From NCBI GenBank assembly GCA_003142495.1, contig PLMM01000116.1, positions 1 to 12,974 of the forward strand: 12,974 nt of DNA, read 5' to 3'. This document shows, one piece after another, positions 7,252-12,974 of the stretch. Positions within the stretch are counted from its first letter, which is position 1, and each line of letters starts with the position of its first letter. The notes under the pieces were generated by a model. That model was not told the DNA's origin. It saw only the letters and a program-made list of their open reading frames with translations, and searched no databases. Source of the DNA: Gemmatimonadota bacterium. GTDB lineage: Bacteria > Gemmatimonadota > Gemmatimonadetes > Gemmatimonadales > Gemmatimonadaceae. Made by a program: the position numbers and the translations under genes.

Positions 7252-8409
7252 ATGGCCCAGAGCAAGGACTACTACCATGTCCTCGGGGTGTCCGCGTCGG
7301 CGACGCAGGACGAGATCAAGAAGGCATACCGCCGTCTCGCCAAGAAAAACCATCCGGACGCGAACAAGAGCGATCCGAAGGCCGCTGATCGCTTCAAGGA
7401 AATCTCCGAGGCGAACAACGTTCTCAGCGACGTTGCCAAGCGCAAACAGTACGACGAGATGCGCCGCCTCGGCGCGTTCGGCGGCTACGGCGGCGAGCGA
7501 CAGCAGCGCAGCAGCGGCGGCGCCCGTCCGAACTACCCGGGCGGAACGTACACGGGCGGTGGTGCGGGCGGCGGTCCGCGCATGGAAGACTTCGACATTG
7601 GCGGGCTCGGTGGGCTCGGCGATCTCTTCTCGTCGATGTTCGGCGGCAACACCGCGCAGCGCGGCGCGCAGCGTCCGAAGGGCCCGCAGAAGGGCGACAG
7701 CGTCGAGGTCATCGTGCCCGTGGCCTTTCGCACCGCGGCGCTCGGCGGCAAGGTGCCGGTGGAGCTCGAGGTGAACGAGGAGTGCGCCATGTGCAAGGGA
7801 AATGGCGGCGCGCCTGGTGCGAAGTGGTCCAAGTGCCCGGAGTGCGACGGGCGCGGGATGATCTCGTTCGGACAGGGCGGCTTCGCAGTGAATCGCCCGT
7901 GCCCGATGTGCCTCGGCCGCGGGCAGATTCCATCGAAGCCGTGTCCGACGTGCAAGGGATCGGGCGAGGTGCGCACGCGCAAGACGGTGAACATCACCGT
8001 CGCGCCGGGCACCGAGACGGGAACGCGCGTGCGGCTCGCGGGGCAGGGCGGACGTGGCAACGACGGCGGACCGCCGGGTGATCTCATCATCACTTTCGAG
8101 GTGCAGCCCGATCGCTTCTTCACGCGCGACGGTCTCGACATCATCGCGAAGGTGCCGCTGAACATCGCGCAGGCGATGCTCGGCTCGAAGGTGAGCGTGC
8201 GCACGATCGCGGGGAAGAAGGTGACGATCAAGATTCCGCAGGGGACGCCGCCGGGAAAACGCTTTCGCGTGCCGGGGCAGGGAATCGAGAAGAATGGCAC
8301 AAAGGGCGACATGATCGTCGAGGCGAACGTCACCGTGCCGGACAAGCTGACGCCGGAGCAGGAGCAGATGATGAAGGAGTTCGCCGCGTCGGGTGACCTG
8401 AAGTACTAG
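7252..8409 (+). CDS. dnaJ: Chaperone protein DnaJ (class A Hsp40)
   Basis: DnaJ delivers unfolded clients to DnaK and triggers its ATP hydrolysis. The 385-residue product has every class A element: J domain (5 to about 68) with HPD at 34-36, a Gly-rich linker (about 75-135), a zinc region with four CxxCxGxG repeats (Cys 178/181, 195/198, 217/220, 231/234), and C-terminal client-binding domains with [21 protein letters not shown] and the late [14 protein letters not shown]. Length is close to the E. coli protein. GAGG at 7237-7240 is a possible ribosome binding site. It follows grpE by 16 bases and forms an operon with it; dnaK is not in the window. Class A structure is unambiguous, but whether the genome has a second copy (cbpA or dnaJ2) cannot be seen here. 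Confidence 0.96.
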   Translation: MAQSKDYYHVLGVSASATQDEIKKAYRRLAKKNHPDANKSDPKAADRFKEISEANNVLSDVAKRKQYDEMRRLGAFGGYGGERQQRSSGGARPNYPGGTYTGGGAGGGPRMEDFDIGGLGGLGDLFSSMFGGNTAQRGAQRPKGPQKGDSVEVIVPVAFRTAALGGKVPVELEVNEECAMCKGNGGAPGAKWSKCPECDGRGMISFGQGGFAVNRPCPMCLGRGQIPSKPCPTCKGSGEVRTRKTVNITVAPGTETGTRVRLAGQGGRGNDGGPPGDLIITFEVQPDRFFTRDGLDIIAKVPLNIAQAMLGSKVSVRTIAGKKVTIKIPQGTPPGKRFRVPGQGIEKNGTKGDMIVEANVTVPDKLTPEQEQMMKEFAASGDLKY

Positions 8410-8424
8410 TGCCGAACTACTAGC

Positions 8425-9447
8425 GTGAATCGCATCCCGGTCGAAGCTCACGTGCCGAATGGCGGCACGCACGATCGCGCGCTCAGGCTGCACGATGGCG
8501 CCGAGCGAAATCCCGGGATGGAGTTGCGCGCGGAGGAGATCGCATCGATCCGCGTGAACCGGAGCGCGGTCGAGCTGCGCGCCGCGACGATCCCTGCGCG
8601 CCGCACGGTAAAGAAAGAATATCAGGCCGCGTGGCTGCTGCGCGCGATCTCGTGCATCGATCTCACGACGCTCTCGGGCGATGACACGCCGGGAACCGTA
8701 GAGCGGCTGTGCGCGAAGGCGCGCCGTCCGCTGCGCGACGATCTCGTGAGTGCGCTCGGCGTTCGCGAGCTCGACATCAAGGTCGGCGCCGTGTGCGTCT
8801 ACCACACGTTCGTGACCACGGCGGTGCGCGCGCTCGAGGGATCGGGGATTCCCGTGGCCGCCGTGTCGACGGGTTTCCCAGCGGGGCTCTCCCCGATGGC
8901 GCAGCGCGTCGATGAGATTCGTGCGTCGGTGGAGGCGGGCGCGCGCGAGATCGACATCGTGATCACTCGCGCGCACGTGCTCCTCGGGCACTGGGATGCG
9001 CTCTACGACGAGGTGCGCACCTTCCGCGACGCGTGCGGCGATGCGCACATGAAGGCGATTCTGGCGACGGGAGAGCTCGCGACGCTGAGCAATGTCGCGC
9101 GCGCGAGCCGAGTCGCGATGATGGCGGGAGCGGACTTCATCAAGACGTCGACGGGAAAGGACACGGCGAACGCCACGCTCCCCGTTGGCCTGGTGATGAC
9201 GCGGATGATTCGTGCGTACGAGGCGGAGACCGGCTACGCGGTGGGGCTCAAGCCCGCGGGCGGAATTCGCAGCGCGAAGAGCGCGCTCGAGTGGCTGATC
9301 ATGATCAAGGAGGAGCTGGGTGACCGCTGGCTCTCGCCGAAATTGTTTCGCTTCGGTGCGAGCGGATTGTTGACGGACATCGAGCGCCAGCTGGAGCATC
9401 ACGTCACCGGCCGCTATTCTGCAGCGAACCGTCACCCGATGGTGTGA
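8425..9447 (+). CDS. deoC: Deoxyribose-phosphate aldolase, long (human-type) form
   Basis: DeoC splits 2-deoxyribose-5-phosphate into glyceraldehyde-3-phosphate and acetaldehyde, the last step of deoxynucleoside breakdown. Seen: the Schiff-base Lys240 in DFIKTSTGK, the second catalytic Lys276 in GLKPAGGIR, and Asp177 in REIDIVI. At 340 residues it is much longer than E. coli DeoC (about 260), with an N-terminal extension of about 70 residues. Segments such as LTTLSGDDTPGTVERLC, NATLPV and HHVTGRY resemble the human DERA type rather than the short bacterial one. The start is GTG 8425, 15 bases after dnaJ and with no clear ribosome binding site. Its TGA overlaps the next gene's GTG by four bases (GTGA), tying it to the aldehyde dehydrogenase that can remove its acetaldehyde. 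Confidence 0.93.
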   Translation: MNRIPVEAHVPNGGTHDRALRLHDGAERNPGMELRAEEIASIRVNRSAVELRAATIPARRTVKKEYQAAWLLRAISCIDLTTLSGDDTPGTVERLCAKARRPLRDDLVSALGVRELDIKVGAVCVYHTFVTTAVRALEGSGIPVAAVSTGFPAGLSPMAQRVDEIRASVEAGAREIDIVITRAHVLLGHWDALYDEVRTFRDACGDAHMKAILATGELATLSNVARASRVAMMAGADFIKTSTGKDTANATLPVGLVMTRMIRAYEAETGYAVGLKPAGGIRSAKSALEWLIMIKEELGDRWLSPKLFRFGASGLLTDIERQLEHHVTGRYSAANRHPMV

Positions 9448-11831
9448 GCGTGGCGACAATCGCAGATCTGTTCTCGTCGGCATCAATGGACTTTGGCCCC
9501 GCGCCCGAGGGCGACGCGCCGGCGCGCGCGTGGCTCGCGAAGCACGGCGGCGTCTTTCGCCACTACATCGGTGGCGAGTGGGTAGAGCCGCTCTCCGGAG
9601 AACGCTTCGAATCCGTCGATCCGTCGACGGGCGTGTCGATAGGGCGAGTGGCGCAGGGAAGCGCGGCGGACGTCGACGCGGCGGTGCGAGCCGCGCGCGC
9701 GGCGTATCCCGCGTGGTCCGCGCTCCCGGGGCACGCGCGCGCCCGGCATCTGTACGCGCTCGCGCGCACGGTGCAGAAGCATTCGCGCTTCCTCGCGGTG
9801 CTCGAGACGCTCGACAACGGGAAGACGATTCGCGAGACGCGCGACATCGACGTGCCACTGGTCGCGCGGCACTTCTATCATCACGCGGGGTGGGCGCAGC
9901 TGCGCGACGCGGAATTTCCCGGCTATGCGCCGGTGGGAGTGATCGGGCAGATCATCCCGTGGAATTTTCCGCTCCTGATGATGGCGTGGAAGATTGCGCC
10001 GGCGCTCGCGGCGGGGAACACCGTGGTGCTCAAGCCCGCGGAGTTCACGTCGCTCACGGCGATCGCCTTCGCGGAGCTCGCGCACGAGGCGGGGTTGCCG
10101 GCGGGCGTGCTGAACATCGTCACGGGCGACGGGAGCACGGGAGGTGCGCTCGTAGAGCACGGCGGCGTCGACAAGATCGCGTTCACGGGATCGACCGAGG
10201 TGGGGAGGCAGATTCGTCGCGCGACGGCGGGGTCGGGGAAGAGGTTGTCGCTCGAGCTCGGAGGGAAGAGCCCGTTCATTGTCTTCGACGACGCGGATCT
10301 CGACAGCGTCGTGGAGGGAGTCGTCGACGCGATCTGGTTCAATCAGGGGCAGGTGTGCTGCGCGGGATCGCGCCTGCTCGTGCACGAGGGAATAGCCGAC
10401 GCCTTGACGGCGAAGCTCCGCGCGCGGATGGAGAAGCTCCGCGTCGGCGCGCCGCTGGATAAATCGATGGACATCGGCGCGATCGTCGCGCCGTCGCAGC
10501 TCGAGCGCATTCAGTCGCTCGTGAAGCAGGGAGTCAGCGACGGCGCGACCATGTGGCAGCCGTCGTGGGCGTGCCCCACCGACGGCTACTTCTATCCGCC
10601 GACGCTGTTCACGGGTGTGAGCCCGAGTGCCATGATCGCGCAGACCGAGATCTTCGGGCCCGTGCTCGTGAGCATGACCTTCCGCACCCCGAGCGAGGCG
10701 GTGGCGCTCGCGAACAACACCCCGTATGGGCTCGCCGCGAGCGTGTGGACGGAGAACATCAATCTCGCGCTGGACATCGCGCCGAAGATCAAGGCGGGCG
10801 TGGTGTGGGTGAACTCGTCGAATCTCTTCGATGCTGCCGTCGGCTTCGGCGGCTATCGCGAGTCGGGCTTCGGGCGCGAGGGCGGGCGCGAGGGGATGTA
10901 CGAGTATCTGCACGCGCCGGCGATCCCGACGGCGGAGTCGCGCGCGCCATCCGCTCACGCGAAGGCGAGTGCGCACGCTTCGGCGCTCACCTCACTCCCC
11001 GGCATCGATCGCACACCCAAACTCTTCGTCGGCGGCAAGCAGACGCGCCCCGATGGCGGCGGCTCGCGGCGCATCGAGAGCGCATCCGGCGCGCTGCTCG
11101 GCGAAGTGGCGGAAGGGAATCGCAAGGACATCCGCAACGCGGTCGAGGCGGCGCACGCGGCCGCGACGTGGCCGCGCATGAGCGGGCACGCGCGCGCGCA
11201 GGTGCTTTACTACATCGCGGAGAATCTCGCGGCGCGCACCACGGAGTTCGCCGCGCGCATCGCGCAGATGACCGGCGGCGACGGCGCGCGCGAGGTGGAG
11301 GCGTCGCTCGCGCGGCTCTTCACCTACGCTGCGTGGGCCGACAAGTACGACGGCGCGGTGCACGATCCCTCGATCCGCGGCGTCGCGCTCGCGATGCACG
11401 AGCCTATTGGCGTGATCGGGATAGCAGCGCCGGACGACGCGCCGCTGCTTGGGTTCATCTCGCTGGTGGCGCCGGCGATCGCGATGGGGAACACCGTTGT
11501 CGCGATTCCCTCGGAGCGCGCGTCGCTCGCGGCCACGGACTTGTACTCCGTGTTGGAGACATCGGACGTTCCCGACGGCGTCGTCAACGTAGTCACGGGT
11601 GCCAAGGCCGCGCTCGCGCTCGTGCTCGCCGAGCACGATGACGTGAACGCAGTGTGGTACCACGGTTCGGCCGACGGCGGCGCGGCCGTCGAGCGGGCGT
11701 CCGCGTCGAACATGAAGCGCACGCACGTCGAGTCCGCGCCGCTCGACTGGTTCCACGCGCGAGCAGAGGGGCCGGTGTTCCTGCGCGAGGCGACGCAGGT
11801 CAAGAACATCTGGATCCCGTACGGCGAATGA
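9444..11831 (+). CDS. ALDH16-type two-domain aldehyde dehydrogenase
   Basis: The 795-residue protein carries a complete aldehyde dehydrogenase domain (about 35-487) followed by a linker rich in Ala, Ser and His (about 488-520) and a second, shorter, degenerate domain (about 524-795). Domain one has all catalytic parts: IPWNFP with Asn174, VVLKPAE with Lys197, LELGGKSP with Glu271, and NQGQVCCAGSR with the nucleophile at Cys305. Domain two keeps the cofactor-fold frame (EPIGVIGIAAPDD, GNTVVAIPSERASL) but has Asp for the Asn, no catalytic Glu or Cys, and no C-terminal oligomerisation part. This architecture is that of the ALDH16 family, where bacterial members are active through domain one. It begins with GTG 9444, overlapping deoC by four bases; GTG 9450 is an alternative. 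The likely substrate is acetaldehyde from DeoC, an inference from context. Confidence 0.9.
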   Translation: MSVATIADLFSSASMDFGPAPEGDAPARAWLAKHGGVFRHYIGGEWVEPLSGERFESVDPSTGVSIGRVAQGSAADVDAAVRAARAAYPAWSALPGHARARHLYALARTVQKHSRFLAVLETLDNGKTIRETRDIDVPLVARHFYHHAGWAQLRDAEFPGYAPVGVIGQIIPWNFPLLMMAWKIAPALAAGNTVVLKPAEFTSLTAIAFAELAHEAGLPAGVLNIVTGDGSTGGALVEHGGVDKIAFTGSTEVGRQIRRATAGSGKRLSLELGGKSPFIVFDDADLDSVVEGVVDAIWFNQGQVCCAGSRLLVHEGIADALTAKLRARMEKLRVGAPLDKSMDIGAIVAPSQLERIQSLVKQGVSDGATMWQPSWACPTDGYFYPPTLFTGVSPSAMIAQTEIFGPVLVSMTFRTPSEAVALANNTPYGLAASVWTENINLALDIAPKIKAGVVWVNSSNLFDAAVGFGGYRESGFGREGGREGMYEYLHAPAIPTAESRAPSAHAKASAHASALTSLPGIDRTPKLFVGGKQTRPDGGGSRRIESASGALLGEVAEGNRKDIRNAVEAAHAAATWPRMSGHARAQVLYYIAENLAARTTEFAARIAQMTGGDGAREVEASLARLFTYAAWADKYDGAVHDPSIRGVALAMHEPIGVIGIAAPDDAPLLGFISLVAPAIAMGNTVVAIPSERASLAATDLYSVLETSDVPDGVVNVVTGAKAALALVLAEHDDVNAVWYHGSADGGAAVERASASNMKRTHVESAPLDWFHARAEGPVFLREATQVKNIWIPYGE

Positions 11832-11859
11832 GCAACCTCGCATGAGCAACAGCGCATGA
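11828..11859 (+). repeat. Tandem 14-nt repeat forming a chain of ATGA stop/start overlaps
   Basis: ATGAGCAACCTCGC (11828-11841) is followed by ATGAGCAACAGCGC (11842-11855) and then ATGAGCGACGG, the cupin start. The first ATG overlaps the dehydrogenase stop (ATGA). It opens a five-codon frame (MSNLA) whose TGA overlaps the second ATG, which opens another five-codon frame (MSNSA) whose TGA overlaps the cupin ATG 11856. Ribosomes could terminate and restart three times in a row here. It looks like a local duplication of a coupled start site. Confidence 0.7.
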
Positions 11860-12191
11860 GCGACGGCTTTCAGATCGACATCGACAAGGCGATCGCGGCG
11901 CTCCCGGCCGCACCCGAAGAGCAGTACATGGTCGTCTTCCGGCACGGCACGCTCGAGACCGGGATCTACGCGCCGCGCGGTGTCGACGACCAGACGCCGC
12001 ACTCGCGCGACGAGGTGTACGTCGTGGTGAAGGGCACCGGCATCTTCGTCTGTGGAAAGGAGCGCAAGCTCTTCACCCCAGGCGAGCTGCTGTTCGTCCC
12101 GGCCGGAACGGTGCATCGCTTCGAAGGGTTCAGCGTCGACCTGACGGTGTGGGTCATTTTCTATGGCCCGCCGGGTGGAGAGGACCGGTAG
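11856..12191 (+). CDS. Small single-domain cupin protein
   Basis: The 111-residue product is one cupin beta-barrel. Motif 1 is reduced to one His (PHSRDEVYVVVKGTG, His49 and Glu53; the usual first His is replaced by a neighbour), and motif 2 is clear (PGELLFVPAGTVHRFEG, 75-90, with His87). These residues would bind one metal ion. Such proteins include isomerases, dioxygenases and sugar- or small-molecule-binding proteins, so the reaction cannot be named from sequence. It is the last gene of the deoC-dehydrogenase unit and starts through an unusual ATGA chain from the dehydrogenase stop, so a role in the same catabolic pathway is possible. The N-terminal helix (IDIDKAIAAL) and the C-terminal GPPGGEDR tail are unremarkable. 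Confidence 0.85.
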   Translation: MSDGFQIDIDKAIAALPAAPEEQYMVVFRHGTLETGIYAPRGVDDQTPHSRDEVYVVVKGTGIFVCGKERKLFTPGELLFVPAGTVHRFEGFSVDLTVWVIFYGPPGGEDR

Positions 12192-12203
12192 GGCTTCTCC
12201 AGC

Positions 12204-12226
12204 CGCCGAGCCGGTCACGGCGTTTT
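12204..12226 (+). terminator. Weak candidate terminator after the cupin gene
   Basis: CGCCG (12204-12208) can pair with CGGCG (12218-12222), directly followed by TTTT (12223-12226). The stem is only five base pairs, so this is tentative. It lies 13 bases after the cupin stop, where the deoC unit would be expected to end. The rest of the gap to msrB (12227-12388) shows nothing I can call; a TTGACG at 12357-12362 has no -10 at the right distance. Confidence 0.3.
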
Positions 12227-12388
12227 CGCGGGGCACGCTTTCCAGTCGTGTTCGCCAGAGAAAATCCCGAAGACGAGTCGCGATCAACGGCGTCGACACG
12301 TCATCGCGAAAGGCGGACTCTGCTCTCGCCACTCCGCAGAAAGCTTCGCCGGCGACTTGACGATCCTGGTAAATTTCACTGGACCTCG

Positions 12389-12394
12389 AGGAGG
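12389..12394 (+). promoter_or_regulatory. Strong ribosome binding site of msrB
   Basis: AGGAGG at 12389-12394, five bases before ATG 12400, is the best Shine-Dalgarno match in the window and fits an independently expressed gene. Confidence 0.8.
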
Positions 12395-12399
12395 AAGGC

Positions 12400-12804
12400 A
12401 TGGCGAAGAAGGTGCAGAAGACCGACGCAGAATGGAGGGCGCAGCTGACGCCGGAGCAGTACCGGGTGATGCGGGAGAAAGGCACGGAGCGCGCGCATAC
12501 TGGCAAATACGCGAAGACGACGGACGCGGGCACGTACAAGTGCGCCGGCTGCGGCGAGCCGCTCTTCGCGTCGGAGACGAAGTTCGACGCGCACTGTGGA
12601 TGGCCGAGCTTCACCGCGCCGATCGACGGCACGGCGGTGGCGGAGGCGCACGACACCACGCACGGGATGCGGCGGACCGAGGTGATGTGCAGCGCGTGCG
12701 ACGCGCACCTGGGGCACGTGTTTCCTGACGGACCCGGAGAGAACGGTTTGCGCTACTACATCAACTCGGCGTCGATCGATCTGGAGCCTGAGAAGGGCGC
12801 GTAG
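12400..12804 (+). CDS. msrB: MsrB-family protein (methionine-R-sulfoxide reductase) with Tyr at the catalytic Cys site
   Basis: MsrB reduces the R form of methionine sulfoxide in proteins. The 134-residue product has the family fold: [21 protein letters not shown], the zinc site Cys48/Cys51 and Cys97/Cys100, HCGWPSF (65-71, Cys66 at the usual recycling position), and HLGHVFPDG (103-111). However, the catalytic segment, normally RYCxNSAS, reads RYYINSAS: Tyr120 (TAC at 12757-12759) stands where the nucleophilic Cys or Sec belongs. TGC differs from TAC by one base. The rest of the gene is intact, so it may be a real variant with other chemistry, an inactive sulfoxide-binding form, or a sequence error. 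The gene has a strong ribosome binding site 208 bases after the cupin and converges on a MarR-like gene. Confidence 0.9.
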   Translation: MAKKVQKTDAEWRAQLTPEQYRVMREKGTERAHTGKYAKTTDAGTYKCAGCGEPLFASETKFDAHCGWPSFTAPIDGTAVAEAHDTTHGMRRTEVMCSACDAHLGHVFPDGPGENGLRYYINSASIDLEPEKGA

Positions 12805-12812
12805 CTGAAGTC

Positions 12813-12839
12813 GCGCGCGGGTGGCTACCTCCCGCGCGC
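12813..12839. terminator. Hairpin between convergent msrB and MarR-like gene
   Basis: GCGCGCGGG (12813-12821) pairs perfectly with CCCGCGCGC (12831-12839) around a nine-base loop. It starts eight bases after the msrB stop, and the stop codon of the opposite gene (12825-12827) lies in its loop, so that gene's last codons form one arm. It could end transcription from both sides, although neither side has a T run. Confidence 0.5.
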
Positions 12840-12974
12840 AGTCCCCGAAATCTTCTCCAGCACCGGCAGCACTCGCGCCATCAGGGCGCGATCGCTCGCA
12901 CGCAGCGCGCTCAGCGATGCGACGAGCGCCGCCACGCGCCGCTGGCGCCCGTCGTGCAGGAGCTTCGTGCCACG
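12825..12974 (-). CDS. C-terminus of a probable MarR-family transcriptional regulator, partial
   Basis: On the minus strand a frame enters from the right edge and stops at TAG (12827-12825), giving 49 residues. The tail reads like the end of a MarR-type regulator: LLHDGRQRRVAALVASLSAL, then DRALMARVLPVLEKI, the pattern of the last dimerisation helices in that family (small helix, conserved Asp-Arg, Leu-rich helix, LPxLE). The DNA-binding winged helix lies outside the window. MarR proteins often sense oxidants or phenolic compounds and control nearby genes; whether it controls the convergent msrB cannot be told. The family call rests on pattern alone. Confidence 0.6.
   Translation of the reverse strand, partial: RGTKLLHDGRQRRVAALVASLSALRASDRALMARVLPVLEKISGTARGR

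Noticed and set aside
7243..9858. 871-residue minus-strand frame opposite dnaJ and deoC
   Set aside because: Same signs of a shadow frame; covers several genes and has no domain.
12149..12448. Short + strand frames in the cupin-msrB gap
   Set aside because: Overlap both certain genes, have no ribosome binding site, and are Arg/Ser-rich low-complexity products.
10992..12659. Minus-strand frame running from the dehydrogenase to msrB
   Set aside because: Spans three + strand genes and a gap, with no conserved motif or start signal.

Overview
The window is a GC-rich, densely packed stretch of bacterial chromosome with almost every gene on the + strand. The best guess for the host is Gemmatimonadota. 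The reasons are the high GC, frequent GTG starts, a Myxococcus-like mglB-mglA pair inside a dnaX-ybaB-recR housekeeping run, and long (human-type) DeoC beside an ALDH16-type two-domain aldehyde dehydrogenase. This placement is inference from gene content; Myxococcota or another deep-branching phylum cannot be excluded without a search.

Layout. (1) 1-152: the 3' end of an unrecognised + strand gene. (2) 183-455: a promoter, a small bacterial SRP RNA (about 219-313) whose ends pair perfectly, and two strong hairpins in front of dnaX. (3) 456-3414: dnaX, ybaB/ebfC-like gene, recR and a small single-pass membrane protein, with 1-nt stop/start overlaps from ybaB onward. SRP RNA-dnaX-ybaB-recR is an old conserved order, also known from Bacillus. 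(4) 3425-4602: mglB (roadblock/LC7) and mglA (Ras-like GTPase), the polarity switch that controls type IV pili or gliding. (5) 4625-6589: pgsA (phosphatidylglycerophosphate synthase) and cinA (competence/damage-inducible protein, NMN deamidase). (6) 6687-8409: grpE and dnaJ, co-chaperones of a DnaK that is not in the window. (7) 8425-12191: deoC, a fused ALDH16-type dehydrogenase and a cupin. (8) 12400-12804: msrB with its own strong ribosome binding site, converging on the 3' end of a minus-strand MarR-like regulator (12825-12974).

How the genes work together. The first block serves replication and recombinational repair next to the SRP RNA. The mgl pair is a signalling module whose membrane partner could be the small upstream protein. 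The deoC-ALDH pair makes biochemical sense: DeoC releases acetaldehyde from deoxyribose-5-phosphate and the dehydrogenase can oxidise it to acetate. grpE, dnaJ and msrB all belong to protein quality control.

Most of the window is conserved housekeeping; I see no phage, IS element, CRISPR array or obvious defence system. The points most worth a second look are an MsrB with Tyr where the catalytic Cys should be, a tandem 14-nt repeat that builds a chain of three ATGA stop/start overlaps before the cupin, an insert of about 30 residues in MglA, a loop insert of about 40 residues in PgsA, and hairpins between the SRP RNA and dnaX.
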